Source: an uncultured Aurantimonas sp.
GTDB lineage: Bacteria > Pseudomonadota > Alphaproteobacteria > Rhizobiales > Rhizobiaceae
NCBI GenBank assembly: GCA_947488615.1
Contig: CANKZU010000007.1
Span: 1-64,000 of the forward strand
DNA: 64,000 nucleotides
Reading direction: 5' to 3'
Positions 43,923-54,831 of this stretch are shown here, one piece after another. The notes beneath the pieces were generated by a model. It searched no databases, had not been told where the DNA came from, and saw only the letters and a list, made by a program, of their open reading frames with translations. Each line of letters begins with the position of its first letter. The stretch's first letter is position 1. The translations under genes were made by a program, and so were the position numbers.

Positions 43923-45173
43923 TCAGATCGGCTCGCCCTTGAGAAGCCGCGGCGATGGTCCGCGCGACAGGCCGGCGGCCTGGCCGATGAAGAAGTCCTT
44001 CAAGGGCGGTGCCCGGTCGACCAGCGACAGCCCGAAGCTGCGGGCCGCCCGCAGCAGCGGGTTGTCATTGGAAAACAGCCGGTTCAGGACATCGGTGGTG
44101 ATGCCCATCTGAACCGTGTCGAAACGCCGCCAGCGCTGATAGGTCTCCAGCACGTCGAGCGCGCCGATATCGAGGCCGAGGCGGTCTGCCTCGACGATCG
44201 TCTCGGCCAGCGCCGCGGCGTCCTTGAAGCCGAGATTGAGGCCCTGGCCGGCAATCGGGTGAATGCCGTGGGCGGCGTCGCCCGCCAGCGCAATCCGCGG
44301 CTTGACGAAATCGCGCGCCAGCGTGAGTCCCAACGGAAACGCGCGGCGGCCGCCCTCGACGGTCAGCGCGCCGAGCTTGTGGCCGAAGCGCTGTTCGAGT
44401 TCGTGATCGAACAGCATCTCGTCGGCATTGACCAGACGCTCGGCCTCGCGGGTCGGCTCGGTCCAGACCAGCGATGAGCGGTTGCCCTTGAGCGGCAGGA
44501 TGGCGAACGGCCCGGAGGGCAGGAAATGCTCCTCCGCGCGTCCCTCGTGCGGGCGCTCATGGGCGACGGTCGCGACGATGCCGGACTGGCCGTAATCCCA
44601 GTGGACGGTGTGGATGCCTGCCATGTCGCGGATTGTCGAGCGGACGCCGTCGCAGGCGATCAGCAGCCGCGCGTCGACGACCCCACCGCCGGAGAGGGCG
44701 ACGCGGATCGCCGCCATCTGCCGGTCGATGCCGGACACGGCCGTCGCCTGCCGGATATCGACCCCCAGAGCTTTCGCGCGCTCGCGCAGGGCGCCGTTGA
44801 GGGTGGTGTTCGGCAGCATGTGCGCGAACGGCTCGCCGGACTTGGCCTCGCCGCCGAAGGTGAGAAACACCGGGCGCACGGGGTCGGAGGTGCGCGAGTC
44901 GGTGACGATCATCTCGGTGATCGGCTGCGCTTCGTCCTTGACCTTTTGCCAGATGCCGAGCCGCTCCAGCATCCGCACGGCGGCGGCGGCCACGGCGGAG
45001 GCGCGGCCGTCCTTCTTCCAGACGCCCTCGGGCGCGGCGTCGACCAGGACGATCATGAGATGCGGTGCGGCGTCGGCGATCGCCACCGCTGTCGTCAGGC
45101 CGACATAGCCGGCTCCGGCGATGACGATGTCGGCCTGCTCGGCGGCTGTCGTCGCGGCTCTGGTGTCGGACAT
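43923..45173 (-). CDS. UbiH/UbiF-family FAD-dependent hydroxylase
   Basis: A 416-residue flavoprotein monooxygenase (IVIAGAGYVGLTTAVAIADAAP, LLIACDGVRSTIRDMAGI, ALAGDAAHGIHPIAGQGLNLGFKDAAALAE). These motifs bind FAD and NAD(P)H. The family hydroxylates the ring of ubiquinone precursors; which carbon is modified here cannot be told. AAGGAG precedes the ATG. Divergent from tesB with a 140-base intergenic region that must hold both promoters. Confidence 0.9.
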   Translation of the reverse strand: MSDTRAATTAAEQADIVIAGAGYVGLTTAVAIADAAPHLMIVLVDAAPEGVWKKDGRASAVAAAAVRMLERLGIWQKVKDEAQPITEMIVTDSRTSDPVRPVFLTFGGEAKSGEPFAHMLPNTTLNGALRERAKALGVDIRQATAVSGIDRQMAAIRVALSGGGVVDARLLIACDGVRSTIRDMAGIHTVHWDYGQSGIVATVAHERPHEGRAEEHFLPSGPFAILPLKGNRSSLVWTEPTREAERLVNADEMLFDHELEQRFGHKLGALTVEGGRRAFPLGLTLARDFVKPRIALAGDAAHGIHPIAGQGLNLGFKDAAALAETIVEADRLGLDIGALDVLETYQRWRRFDTVQMGITTDVLNRLFSNDNPLLRAARSFGLSLVDRAPPLKDFFIGQAAGLSRGPSPRLLKGEPI

Positions 45174-45313
45174 CGAAGTCTCCTTGCTCGCGCCCCTCGT
45201 ACGGCGCGGTCGGTGCGGATCGCGAAAACCGGTTGACCACGCCCGCTATATTGGTGCAACGCCGCGAAAGGCGAAGGGGTGCGTGGCTCCCCGCGACTGG
45301 GGAGTAGACTAGG

Positions 45314-46186
45314 ATGACCGAGGCCGTTGAAAAGCTCCTCCACATCCTCGATCTCGAACGCATCGAGGAAAATCTGTTTCGTGGCATCAGCCCGGATCAG
45401 AGTTGGCAGCGGGTTTTCGGCGGCCAGGTAATCGCCCAGGCGCTGGTCGCCACCCAGCGCACGGTGCCCGCCGACCGCCATTGCCATTCGCTGCATTCCT
45501 ATTTCATGCGTCCGGGCGACCCCGCCGCGCCGATTATCTACGACGTCGACCGGATTCGCGATGGCGGCTCCTTCACCACCCGGCGCGTCGTCGCGATCCA
45601 GCATGGCCACGCGATCTTCTCGCTCTCGGCCTCGTTCCAGAAGGACGAGGAGGGGCATGATCACCAGGTGACGATGCCGGACGTTCCCGGTCCCGACGAT
45701 CTGCCGCATGGCGACGACCTCAAGGAGACGATCCTGAAGCGGGCGCCAGAGGCGGTGCGCCGCTATTGGCTGCGGCCCCGGCCGATCGAGTTCCGGCCGG
45801 TCTCCTTCGATCACTATCTGACCCGCGACAAGCTGGAGCCGGTGCAAGAGGTCTGGGTGCGCTGCGCGAGCCCGATCGGCGACGATCGCGACCTGAACAC
45901 GGCGGTCCTCGCCTATCTCTCCGACATGACGCTGCTCGACACTTCGCTGTTCGCGCATGGGCTGTCGGTGTTCGACGAGCGCATCCAGGCCGCCAGCCTC
46001 GACCATGCCATGTGGTTTCACCGGCCGGTGAAGGTCTCCGACTGGATGCTCTATTCCCAGGACAGCCCCTCCTCGTCGGGGGCGCGGGGTCTCACCCGCG
46101 GCTCGCTGTTCGCGCGCGACGGCACGCTGGTCGCATCGGTTGCACAGGAAGGTCTGATCCGCCCCCGGCGCGCCCCGTCTGCCTAA
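45314..46186 (+). CDS. tesB: Acyl-CoA thioesterase II
   Basis: A 290-residue double-hotdog thioesterase (FRGISPDQSWQRVFGGQVIAQAL, HSLHSYFMRPGDPAAPIIYDVDRIRDGGSFTTRRVVAIQ, ASLDHAMWFHRP, LVASVAQEGLIR). TesB hydrolyses a broad range of acyl-CoAs. The Asp (in SLDHAMWFH) and the Gln near the end (VAQEGL) of the catalytic triad are visible. Confidence 0.95.
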   Translation: MTEAVEKLLHILDLERIEENLFRGISPDQSWQRVFGGQVIAQALVATQRTVPADRHCHSLHSYFMRPGDPAAPIIYDVDRIRDGGSFTTRRVVAIQHGHAIFSLSASFQKDEEGHDHQVTMPDVPGPDDLPHGDDLKETILKRAPEAVRRYWLRPRPIEFRPVSFDHYLTRDKLEPVQEVWVRCASPIGDDRDLNTAVLAYLSDMTLLDTSLFAHGLSVFDERIQAASLDHAMWFHRPVKVSDWMLYSQDSPSSSGARGLTRGSLFARDGTLVASVAQEGLIRPRRAPSA

Positions 46187-46315
46187 TTTCCAGTCAGATT
46201 CCCTGTTTTTGCCGCATCTTTGAGCGGCGATGAACCCGCTCAACAGGCAGTCCCTGTCGCGGACGCTGCGGTTTCGCACCGCAAAATATGACCGAACGGT
46301 GGCGCGTCCTCCATT

Positions 46316-46765
<450 letters not shown>

Positions 46766-46780
46766 AGGGACCGACCACCC

Positions 46781-48142
46781 ATGAATATCAAGAAACTCCT
46801 ATTCGCCGGCTCGCTGATGGTCGGGCTCGCCGCCACGGCGGCCTTCGCCCAGGATGCCGCCGCACCAGCCGCCGAGGCGGCGGCTCCCACGGTCGACAAG
46901 GGTGACGTCGCCTGGATGATGACCGCGACGCTGCTCGTCCTGTTCATGACCATGCCGGGTCTCGCCCTGTTCTACGGCGGCCTGGTGCGGGCCAAGAACA
47001 TGCTGTCGGTGCTGATGCAGTGCACTGTCATCACCGGCGTCGCCATCATCGTCTGGGTGGTCTGGGGCTATTCCTTCGCTTTCGGCGGCGGCACCAGCCC
47101 ATATTGGGGCGGCCTCGGCAAGCTGTTTCTCGCGGGCGTCACCGTCGATTCGACGGCGGCGACCTTCACCGACGGCGTGGCATTGCCCGAATATCTGTTC
47201 ATCGCCTTCCAGATGACCTTCGCGGTGATCACGCCGGCGCTGATCGTCGGCGCCTTCGCCGAGCGCATCAAGTTCTCGGCGGTCGTGCTGTTCACGGTGC
47301 TGTGGCTGACCTTCGCCTACTTCCCGATCGCGCACATGGTCTGGGACGGCGCCGGCCTGATCTTCAACGGCACCCTCTCGGGTGGCGTCGGCGCGCTCGA
47401 CTTCGCCGGCGGCACCGTCGTGCACATCAACGCTGGTATCGCCGCGCTGGTCGGTTGCTACTTCGTCGGCAAGCGCACCGGTCTCGGCAAGGACATGATG
47501 GCTCCGCATTCGATGACGCTGACCATGGTCGGCGCCGCGATCCTGTGGGTCGGCTGGTTCGGCTTCAACGCCGGCTCCAATCTGGAGTCGACCGCGGGCG
47601 CGGTGCTGGCCATGATCAACACCTTCACCGCGACAGCAGGCGCGCTGGTCACCTGGTGCATCATCGAAACCATGATGCGCGGTAAGGCCTCGATGCTCGG
47701 CGGCGCCTCCGGCATCGTCGCCGGTCTCGTCGCCGTCACGCCGGCCTGTGGCACGATCGGGCCGGTCGGCGCGATCGTCCTCGGCGGGCTTGCCAGCGCC
47801 GGCTGCTATTTCTTCGTCTCCGTGGTGAAGAATAAGTTCCAGTACGACGACAGCCTCGACGTGTTCGGCATCCACGGCATCGGCGGCATCATCGGCGCGG
47901 TCGGCACGGGCATCTTCACCGCCTCGTCGCTGGGCGGCGTCGGCCTCGCCGACGGCGTGTCGATGGGTGCTCAGGTCTGGGCCCAGATCGTCGGCGTGCT
48001 GGTCACGCTGGTCTGGGGTGGCGTCGTCTCGGCGATCCTCTTCAAGATCGTCGATCTCGTCGTCGGCCTGCGCCCGACGCTGGAGCAGGAGCGCGAAGGC
48101 CTCGATCTCGTCTATCATGGCGAGGCGGCCTACCACTCCTGA
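46781..48142 (+). CDS. amtB: Ammonium transporter
   Basis: A 453-residue channel with a signal peptide (KKLLFAGSLMVGLAATAAFAQ) and about 11 membrane helices. Signature stretches include PGLALFYGGLVRAKNMLSVL, DFAGGTVVHINAGIAALVG and FGIHGIGGIIGAVGTG; both pore histidines (in VVHINAG and GIHGIGG) are present. It conducts ammonia/ammonium into the cell, gated by GlnK. Second gene of the operon, followed by a strong terminator. Confidence 0.96.
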   Translation: MNIKKLLFAGSLMVGLAATAAFAQDAAAPAAEAAAPTVDKGDVAWMMTATLLVLFMTMPGLALFYGGLVRAKNMLSVLMQCTVITGVAIIVWVVWGYSFAFGGGTSPYWGGLGKLFLAGVTVDSTAATFTDGVALPEYLFIAFQMTFAVITPALIVGAFAERIKFSAVVLFTVLWLTFAYFPIAHMVWDGAGLIFNGTLSGGVGALDFAGGTVVHINAGIAALVGCYFVGKRTGLGKDMMAPHSMTLTMVGAAILWVGWFGFNAGSNLESTAGAVLAMINTFTATAGALVTWCIIETMMRGKASMLGGASGIVAGLVAVTPACGTIGPVGAIVLGGLASAGCYFFVSVVKNKFQYDDSLDVFGIHGIGGIIGAVGTGIFTASSLGGVGLADGVSMGAQVWAQIVGVLVTLVWGGVVSAILFKIVDLVVGLRPTLEQEREGLDLVYHGEAAYHS

Positions 48143-48171
48143 TCGGCGATCTCGTCCCAACTAAGCAAGAA

Positions 48172-48202
48172 AAAGAGGCAGGCGCTCAGCGCCTGCCTCT
48201 TT
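48172..48202 (+). terminator. Rho-independent terminator after amtB
   Basis: AAAGAGGCAGGCGC (48172-48185), loop TCA, then GCGCCTGCCTCTTT (48189-48202): a perfect 14-base stem followed by CGTTTT. It is 30 bases after the amtB stop and can also act on the convergent GNAT gene. Confidence 0.88.
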
Positions 48203-48257
48203 CGTTTTCAAGAGAAACAGTTCGATCGCCGGGCTTGCGACAGGCGGCCGCGGCGGT

Positions 48258-48533
48258 TCAGGCCTGCAGAACGTCGCGATATTCCGGCTTGCGATCGAAC
48301 TCGGCGCGGGCAAAGGGGCATTGCGGAATCACCTTCAAATTTTCCGCGCGGGCCCAATCAACCCCGGCGGCGATCAGTTTCCCCGCCAGACCTTGGCCGC
48401 GATATTGGTCTGGAACGAAAGTGTGATCGAAGATGACCAGAGTCTCGCCGACCCTGACATAGGTCATTTCGCTGTCGCCTTCGCCGGTCGTAAATCGACC
48501 CTTGGTGCCGTCTGCCTCGTGCCGGATGTCCAT
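48258..48533 (-). CDS. Small GNAT-family N-acetyltransferase (Yjdj-type)
   Basis: A 91-residue member of the short GNAT group (TYVRVGETLVIFDHTFVPDQYRGQGLAGKLIAAGVDWARAENLKVIPQCPFARAEFDRKPEY). The acetyl-CoA loop QYRGQGLA and the Cys/Pro-containing VIPQCPF segment are typical. Substrate unknown. It stands alone, with the amtB terminator downstream. Confidence 0.88.
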   Translation of the reverse strand: MDIRHEADGTKGRFTTGEGDSEMTYVRVGETLVIFDHTFVPDQYRGQGLAGKLIAAGVDWARAENLKVIPQCPFARAEFDRKPEYRDVLQA

Positions 48534-48742
48534 CGTCCTGCCTCCTTATTCGATTGTTGATAAGAGTGGCGTACGATTTTCGCTGTGGCAAGATCGGGCG
48601 GCGCTTCGGCCACCGGATCCGTGTGCTGATCGTAAGCTGGGCTTAAGCTTAAACGGCTCTTAACCTCGGCTCCCTAATCTGGCCGCAAGCAGCGGGCCGG
48701 CTCGAAGGCACGATCCGCGTTGGACGAGACAGGCAGGGTCAG

Positions 48743-51571
48743 ATGACAACCACGGCGTCAGGCGGCAGCGAAACGACATTCCTTCGGCGGCAGGGCGAAA
48801 TCGGCGCCGGCGCCGCGCTGATCGCGCTGGCGGGCTATCTCGGCGTTGCTTTCGCAACCTGGAATGTAAGCGACCCCTCGCTCAGCCAGTCCAATCAGAA
48901 CATGGTGGAGAACTGGGCAGGCCCCTCCGGCGCCATCGTCGCCGACCTCGCCATGCAGGTTTTCGGCCTCGCCGCCGCGCTTCTCGTGGTTCTCCCAGCG
49001 CTCTGGGGACTGATTTTGATGTCCGGCCATGCGATCGACCATATCTGGCGCCGCGCCTGGTACGCCGTTGCCGGTACCGTATTGGCCGCGGCCGCTCTCG
49101 GCTGCCTGCCGGCGCCGGCGGGCTGGCCGCTGCCGATCGGCCTCGGCGGCGTCGCCGGCGACCTGGTGTTGAAATTTCCGGCCCTGGCCACCGGCGCCTA
49201 TCCGCAAGGGTTCCTCGCGATCGTGCTTGCGGTGATGATCGCCGCGCCGGCGACCTGGCTGTTCCTCAACGGCGCCGGGTTGATCGATCGGCACCGCCCG
49301 GCACCGGCCGCGAACCGCCGTCGCAAGGCCCCCGTGGTCGAAACGGACGACGCTGACGAGGACGAAGGCGAGGGCCGCATGGCGTTGTTCTTCGGAGCAT
49401 TGGCCCACACCGCCTATTCGGCGAAATCCGCTATCGGCCGGCGTCTCGCCGCCCGCCGCGAGGCTCGGGCGTCGAAGGAATTCGGCGACGGTTTCGCCGA
49501 CTGGCGGGCCGATGACGAGGATTTCTCTTCCCACCCGGCGCAAGGCCAGGGCCACCGCCGCTCGATCCGCGTGTCCGAATCCGAATACAACGACGATTAC
49601 TACGAAGCGGCTGCCGATTTTGACGACGGCCACGAGGGCGGCGATGCGGGCCACATGCCTCCATGGGATGAAGCCGAGGAGTGCAATTTCGCGGGTGGCG
49701 ACTTTTGCGATGACGACGCCCTGATCGTCAGCCCCGGCGACCGGGTGTCGCCCAATGCCGCGCCAATCCCTGAAGAGGGCGGCGGCTGGCGTGGGCTCCT
49801 GTCCGGCAACATCGTCGCCTTTCCCGGCCGCAAGACCACCAAGGATGAGCGTCCCGACGGCGCGAATGGCGCAACCGCCCGCCCGGTGCCGGGACGCCAA
49901 GCACAGTCCAGCCAAGGGGCGTCGCACCAGCCAGTCGATCCGGGCGTGCGCGTCGTGCCGCAGGCAACCGTCACCGCCGAGCAGCAACGGCTGCGCGGCG
50001 GCTCGGGCCGGGCAGTCGCCCTGAAGCCGGCGACGACGGTCGCCGATCCGGTCCGCTTCGAATTGCCCTCCATCGATTTCCTGACGCCGCCGAAGCCGCG
50101 CAGCCGCGATTCCACCCTGTCGCCGGAAGCGCTGCAGGAAAACGCCCGCCTCCTCGAAGGCGTGCTGGAGGATTTCGGCGTCAAGGGCGAGATCATCGAG
50201 GTGCGCCCCGGCCCGGTGGTGACGCTTTACGAACTCGAACCCGCGCCGGGCATCAAGTCGTCCCGCGTCATCGGTCTGGCCGACGACATTGCCCGCTCGA
50301 TGAGCGCCATCGCCGCGCGCGTCGCCGTCATTCCCGGCAAGAACGCCATCGGCATCGAACTGCCGAACCAGCGCCGCGAAACCGTCTATTTCCGCGAGAT
50401 GATCGGCTCCGAGACCTTCACCCAGAACAAGAGCAAGCTGGCACTCGCCCTCGGCAAGACCATCGGCGGGGAGCCGGTGATCGCCGATCTCGCCAAGATG
50501 CCGCATCTTCTCGTCGCCGGTACCACCGGTTCGGGCAAGTCGGTGTCGATCAACACGATGATCCTGTCGCTGCTCTACCGGCTGACGCCGCAGGAATGCC
50601 GGATGATCATGATCGATCCGAAGATGCTGGAGCTGTCGGTCTATGACGGCATTCCGCATCTCCTCGCGCCGGTCGTCACCGACCCGAAGAAGGCGGTCGT
50701 CGCGCTGAAATGGACGGTCCGCGAGATGGAGGACCGCTACCGCAAGATGTCGAAGGTGGGCGTCAGGAACATCGACGGCTTCAACGCACGCGTGAAAAGC
50801 GCGCTGGAGAAGAACGAGACGATCTCGCGCACGGTCCAGACCGGCTTCGACCGCGAGACCGGCGAGCCGATCTTCGAGACCGAGGAATTCGATCTCGAGC
50901 CGCTGCCCTACATCGTCGTCATCATCGACGAGATGGCCGACCTGATGATGGTCGCCGGCAAGGACATCGAAGGCACCGTCCAGCGCCTGGCGCAGATGGC
51001 CCGTGCCGCCGGCATCCATGTGGTGATGGCGACGCAGCGGCCCTCGGTCGACGTCATCACCGGCACGATCAAGGCGAACTTCCCGACCCGCATTTCCTTC
51101 CAGGTGACCTCGAAGATCGACAGCCGCACCATCCTGCAGGAGCAGGGCGCCGAGCAGCTGCTCGGCATGGGCGACATGCTGTTCATGGCCGGTGGCGGCC
51201 GCATCAAGCGCGTCCACGGCCCGTTCGTCGACGACAGCGAGGTCGAGCAGATCGTCGCGCATTTGAAGAGCCAGGGCGTGCCCGACTATCTCGACTCGAT
51301 CCTGGAGGACGAGGATGAGGACGGCGACTCCGGCTCGTCCGGCGGCGGTGGCGGGGAGGTCGACGAGGGCGCCGACCTTTATGATCAAGCGGTGGCGATC
51401 GTCCTGCGCGACGGCAAGGCCTCGACCTCCTATGTTCAGCGCCGCCTGTCGATCGGCTACAATCGTGCCGCCTCGATCATCGAGCGGATGGAGCGGGAAG
51501 GGATCGTCGGCGCGGCGAACCACGCCGGCAAGCGCGAGATCCTGGTGCCGACCGAGGACGACCGCATGTGA
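48743..51571 (+). CDS. ftsK: DNA translocase FtsK/SpoIIIE
   Basis: A 942-residue protein. The first ~190 residues hold several membrane helices that anchor it at the division septum; a variable acidic/His-rich linker follows to about residue 430; then the RecA-like motor with Walker A ([17 protein letters not shown], near residue 592) and Walker B ([13 protein letters not shown], near 724); the last ~65 residues form the winged-helix gamma domain ([40 protein letters not shown]) that reads KOPS sites. It pumps DNA during chromosome segregation and activates dimer resolution. Followed by lolA, a frequent alphaproteobacterial order. Confidence 0.95.
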   Translation: MTTTASGGSETTFLRRQGEIGAGAALIALAGYLGVAFATWNVSDPSLSQSNQNMVENWAGPSGAIVADLAMQVFGLAAALLVVLPALWGLILMSGHAIDHIWRRAWYAVAGTVLAAAALGCLPAPAGWPLPIGLGGVAGDLVLKFPALATGAYPQGFLAIVLAVMIAAPATWLFLNGAGLIDRHRPAPAANRRRKAPVVETDDADEDEGEGRMALFFGALAHTAYSAKSAIGRRLAARREARASKEFGDGFADWRADDEDFSSHPAQGQGHRRSIRVSESEYNDDYYEAAADFDDGHEGGDAGHMPPWDEAEECNFAGGDFCDDDALIVSPGDRVSPNAAPIPEEGGGWRGLLSGNIVAFPGRKTTKDERPDGANGATARPVPGRQAQSSQGASHQPVDPGVRVVPQATVTAEQQRLRGGSGRAVALKPATTVADPVRFELPSIDFLTPPKPRSRDSTLSPEALQENARLLEGVLEDFGVKGEIIEVRPGPVVTLYELEPAPGIKSSRVIGLADDIARSMSAIAARVAVIPGKNAIGIELPNQRRETVYFREMIGSETFTQNKSKLALALGKTIGGEPVIADLAKMPHLLVAGTTGSGKSVSINTMILSLLYRLTPQECRMIMIDPKMLELSVYDGIPHLLAPVVTDPKKAVVALKWTVREMEDRYRKMSKVGVRNIDGFNARVKSALEKNETISRTVQTGFDRETGEPIFETEEFDLEPLPYIVVIIDEMADLMMVAGKDIEGTVQRLAQMARAAGIHVVMATQRPSVDVITGTIKANFPTRISFQVTSKIDSRTILQEQGAEQLLGMGDMLFMAGGGRIKRVHGPFVDDSEVEQIVAHLKSQGVPDYLDSILEDEDEDGDSGSSGGGGGEVDEGADLYDQAVAIVLRDGKASTSYVQRRLSIGYNRAASIIERMEREGIVGAANHAGKREILVPTEDDRM

Positions 51572-51728
51572 TCGATGACGAAATGGTTAGGTTTTCGCCA
51601 TTGGCGCGCCCCATTGCGGGTCGAATGATGCAACCCGACATGAAGGGGCGAGACGAAATCCGCGTCGCGCCCTATCTGGGTCGGCGACACGAAGGGCAGA
51701 CTTCGCAATAAGGAAAGCCTCCACGACC

Positions 51729-52385
51729 ATGGCGAACAACGATACACTCTACCGATCCTTCCGCGCGGCGCTCGTTCGCGGCGTGGCGTCGGCGTTCATC
51801 GCGGCAGCGGCCCTCGCGCCGCTCTCGGCTGGCCCGGCGGCGGCGCAGACGAGCGCCGCGGCGCAGAAGATCGCCGACCATTTCTCAGGCGTTCCGTCGA
51901 TGCACGGCACCTTCATGCAGTTCGATCCGAACGGTCGGCAGACCGAGGGCAAGTTCTACATCGAGCGACCCGGCAAGGTCCGCTTCGATTATTCGGGAAC
52001 GCCGCTTCGGGTGATCTCCGACGGCTCCAACGTCGCGGTCAACAACAAGAAGCTGAACACCTGGGATGTCTATCCGCTGTCGAAGACGCCGCTGAAGCTG
52101 TTGCTCAACCGGCGGATCGACCTGTCGGCGGCGAATATCCAGAGCGTCAGGGAAGAACCCGATCTCACGACCATCGTCATGGGCGACAAATCGGTGTTCG
52201 GCAATTCCCGCATCACCATGATGTTCGACCCGAAATCCTACGAGCTCAAGCAGTGGACGATCCGCGACCAGCAGGGCAAGGACACCACCGTCATGATCTA
52301 CAACGTCAAGAAGGGCGGCGACATCAAGGATTCCGCCTTCAAGATCCCCTATACGGCGATCGCCCAGGGCCAGACCGGCAACTGA
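51729..52385 (+). CDS. lolA: Outer-membrane lipoprotein carrier protein LolA
   Basis: A 218-residue periplasmic protein: signal peptide to about residue 38 (AALAPLSAGPAAAQ), then MHGTFMQFDPNGRQTEGKFYIERPGKVRFDYSG, typical of LolA, and the C-terminal LKQWTIRDQQGKDTTVMIYNVKKG. It carries lipoproteins from the inner membrane to the outer membrane. Follows ftsK after a 157-base gap that could hold its own promoter. A hairpin lies 24 bases after the stop. Confidence 0.92.
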   Translation: MANNDTLYRSFRAALVRGVASAFIAAAALAPLSAGPAAAQTSAAAQKIADHFSGVPSMHGTFMQFDPNGRQTEGKFYIERPGKVRFDYSGTPLRVISDGSNVAVNNKKLNTWDVYPLSKTPLKLLLNRRIDLSAANIQSVREEPDLTTIVMGDKSVFGNSRITMMFDPKSYELKQWTIRDQQGKDTTVMIYNVKKGGDIKDSAFKIPYTAIAQGQTGN

Positions 52386-52408
52386 TCTGAGCTACGGTAT
52401 TCGTTCTG

Positions 52409-52434
52409 GCAGGCCGCCCCTTGGGGCGGTCTGC
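52409..52434 (+). terminator. Terminator hairpin after lolA
   Basis: GCAGGCCGCCCC (52409-52420), loop TT, GGGGCGGTCTGC (52423-52434): 12 pairs, one of them G-U in RNA, followed by TTCATT. It serves lolA and may also act on the convergent hydrolase gene. Confidence 0.75.
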
Positions 52435-52504
52435 TTCATTCTGGTCGCGCCTCGCGTTGAACGGATCGTCGTGAGGCGCAAGTCGAGCCACTGGACGTCG
52501 GCAT

Positions 52505-53389
52505 TCATCCCTCGAAGAAGGTAAGGAGTGCCCGCAGCGATTCCTCCGGCGCCTCTTCGACGATGAAGTGTCCCGCATCGATCGCTTCGCCGTCCACGCG
52601 TTCGCACCAATCGCGCCATATCGTCAGAGGATTCTCGCCCTTGCCGGGAATGCCCGCCGCGCCCCACAGCGCCAATGTCGGGGCTGCGATTCTGCGGCCG
52701 GCCGCACGATCTTCGCGGTCGAGCTGCCAATCGATGGTTGCGCCGGCCCTGTAGTCGTCGCAGGAGGCGCGAACATATTCTGGGCGCGCGAAGGAGCGGC
52801 GGTATTCGTCGAGCGCCGCCCCGTCGAAGGCGGTAAGCGACTTTGCCTTGGTCCAGCTCGCCAGCGTGTGGTCGAGAAACATCACCGGATCGGCGCCGAT
52901 CAGCGTTTCGGGAATCGGCGAGGGTTGAGCGAAGAACGGCCAGTGATAGGTCGTCAGCGCCGAAGCCGCGGTCATCCTCTCCCAGACTTCGGCGGTCGGC
53001 ACGATATCGAGCACGGCGAGCTGGTCCACCCGGTCCGGCATGTCGAGCGCCATTCGATAGGCGACCCGGCCGCCCCGGTCGTGACCGGCGACCTGGAAGC
53101 GCGCATGGCCGAGCGCGGTCATGACGGCGGCCATGTCACGCCCCATGGTCCGCTTCGAATAGGCGAGATTGTCCGGGTCGTTGGTGGGGGCGGAGGAGTG
53201 GCCATAGCCGCGCATATCCGGCACCACTACAGTGAAGCGTTCGGCAAGTCGCGGCGCAATCCCCGCCCACATCGCGCCGGTTTCCGGATAGCCGTGCAGA
53301 AGCAGAAGCGGCGGCCCGGAGCCCGCAATCCGGCAGAAGATATCGGCGCCGTCGCCCGCGATAGTCCGTGTTTGCAATCCTTCGGCCAT
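52505..53389 (-). CDS. Alpha/beta-fold hydrolase, haloacetate dehalogenase-like
   Basis: A 294-residue alpha/beta hydrolase. LLLLHGYPETGAMWAGIAPRLAERF forms the oxyanion region, VAGHDRGGRVAYRM holds the nucleophile Asp (GHDRGG, the dehalogenase/epoxide-hydrolase pattern), and AGHFIVEEAPEE has the catalytic His. The cap region (ALTTYHWPFFAQPSPIPETLIG) is close to fluoroacetate/haloacetate dehalogenases; epoxide hydrolase is the alternative. The ATG at 53389 follows GGAGGACAGGC. Confidence 0.83.
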   Translation of the reverse strand: MAEGLQTRTIAGDGADIFCRIAGSGPPLLLLHGYPETGAMWAGIAPRLAERFTVVVPDMRGYGHSSAPTNDPDNLAYSKRTMGRDMAAVMTALGHARFQVAGHDRGGRVAYRMALDMPDRVDQLAVLDIVPTAEVWERMTAASALTTYHWPFFAQPSPIPETLIGADPVMFLDHTLASWTKAKSLTAFDGAALDEYRRSFARPEYVRASCDDYRAGATIDWQLDREDRAAGRRIAAPTLALWGAAGIPGKGENPLTIWRDWCERVDGEAIDAGHFIVEEAPEESLRALLTFFEG

Positions 53390-53519
53390 GCCTGTCCTCC
53401 CTATGTTGCCGGTCAGGCAAATCGTGAAAATCGGGCGTGGCCAAGCCCCGTCGAGGGTTGCGGCTTTTGTTCCGGCCTCATAAGCGGGACGCGCCCCTTC
53501 AAGCCGGAACCCAGCGCCC

Positions 53520-54323
53520 ATGTCCTTCAAGATCGCCACCTGGAACATCAACTCCGTGCGGCTGCGTATGCCGCTCATCGAGCGGTTCTTGAAGGAGACC
53601 GCGCCGGACGTCTTGTGCCTGCAGGAAACCAAGTGCCCGAACGACCAGTTTCCCGAAAAGGCGTTCCGGGCGCTCGGCTACGAGCATATCGCGATCCACG
53701 GACAGAAAGGCTATCACGGCGTCGCGACCGTCTCGAGACAGCCTTTCGACGACATCGTCCGGCAGGATTTCTGCGCGATCGGCGACGCCAGGCACCTGTC
53801 GACGCGGCTCACGGTCGGCGAACGCCGCGTGCGGGTGCATAATTTCTACGTCCCCGCCGGCGGCGACGAGCCGGATCCGGCGATCAATCCGAAATTCCGT
53901 CACAAGCTCGATTTCATCGAGGAGATGCGGCTGATCGGCGCCGAGGCGGAGCCGGGCGTCTCGTCATTGCTTGTCGGCGATCTCAACATCGCGCCGTTCG
54001 AGACCGACGTGTGGTCGCACAAGCAGCTGTTGAAGGTGGTGTCGCACACGCCGATCGAATGCGAGGGGCTGCTCAGAGCGCGGGACGACGGCAAATGGGT
54101 CGACCTCATGCGCCATCACATCCCGATGGAGGAGACCGTGTTCACCTGGTGGAGCTACCGCGCCAAGGACTGGGCGGCGTCGAACCGCGGCCGGCGGCTC
54201 GACCATGTCTGGGGATCGGCCGATCTCGCGCCAGCGTTGACAGCCATCGATGTGCTCAGCGAGGCGAGAGGCTGGGAGCGCCCGTCGGACCATGTCCCGG
54301 TGACCGCGACCTTCACGCTGTGA
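53520..54323 (+). CDS. xthA: Exodeoxyribonuclease III
   Basis: A 267-residue endonuclease/exonuclease/phosphatase-fold enzyme with ATWNINSVRLR, CLQETKCPNDQFP, LVGDLNIAPFETD and the C-terminal RRLDHVWGS ... RPSDHVPVTATF. Metal-binding and catalytic Asn, Glu, Asp and His residues are all present. It cuts at abasic sites and degrades 3' ends in base-excision repair. Confidence 0.95.
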   Translation: MSFKIATWNINSVRLRMPLIERFLKETAPDVLCLQETKCPNDQFPEKAFRALGYEHIAIHGQKGYHGVATVSRQPFDDIVRQDFCAIGDARHLSTRLTVGERRVRVHNFYVPAGGDEPDPAINPKFRHKLDFIEEMRLIGAEAEPGVSSLLVGDLNIAPFETDVWSHKQLLKVVSHTPIECEGLLRARDDGKWVDLMRHHIPMEETVFTWWSYRAKDWAASNRGRRLDHVWGSADLAPALTAIDVLSEARGWERPSDHVPVTATFTL

Positions 54324-54375
54324 CAATCGCTCCGCCATGCGGCGGCGGGCGATCGTCTCGCTGGATCAGCCACAT

Positions 54376-54831
54376 TTATCCGGAGAAGCGGTCCTCCAGC
54401 GCGAGGATCTGCCAGGTCATGTCGGCGAACTGAACCTTCAGCCGTTCATGCAGGCCGGCGGCGTATTCGGGATATTCCTCCAGCATGCGGCGAAATAGCG
54501 ACCGGGTTATCCTGAGCAGTTCGCAATCGGTCTCCGCCTTGGCGCTGGCGGGCCGTGTGGTCTCGGTGATCAATGCGAGTTCGCCGAGCAGCGTCCCCGA
54601 TCCATACATCCCGACGATCTTTTGCTGGCTTCCTCCTTGCCGAGCGAGAGCGACGGTACCGGAGGCGATGACGAACCCGGCATCCGCCTGCGCATCCTGG
54701 CGAAAGACGATTTCCCCGGCTGCCAGGCGCCGGCGTTCGGCGCCGAAGGCGAGGAGACGCAATTGGTCGCTTGCCAGGCCTTCGAACAGCGGCACGTTTC
54801 TAAGGATCGCGATGTCGCTTTCAAGGCTCAT
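54376..54831 (-). CDS. Cyclic nucleotide-binding domain protein (Crp-like sensor domain only)
   Basis: A 151-residue protein made of a single cNMP-binding domain (NVPLFEGLASDQLRLLAFGAERRRLAAGEIVFRQDAQADAGFVIASG ... GTLLGELALITETTRPASAKAETDCELLRI). The phosphate-binding loop (GELALITETTRPASA) keeps the Arg. No helix-turn-helix follows, so it is not a Crp-type regulator; it may modulate a partner. Its gene lies convergent with xthA. Confidence 0.85.
   Translation of the reverse strand: MSLESDIAILRNVPLFEGLASDQLRLLAFGAERRRLAAGEIVFRQDAQADAGFVIASGTVALARQGGSQQKIVGMYGSGTLLGELALITETTRPASAKAETDCELLRITRSLFRRMLEEYPEYAAGLHERLKVQFADMTWQILALEDRFSG

Noticed and set aside
46276..46303. GCACCG and CGGTGGC as an NtrC binding site upstream of glnK
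   Set aside because: The half-sites are further apart than in a standard NtrC palindrome. They are noted only as a possibility with the sigma-54 promoter.
48758..51523. 921-codon minus-strand open frame opposite ftsK
   Set aside because: It mirrors ftsK codon structure, has no recognisable domain, and ftsK is unmistakable.
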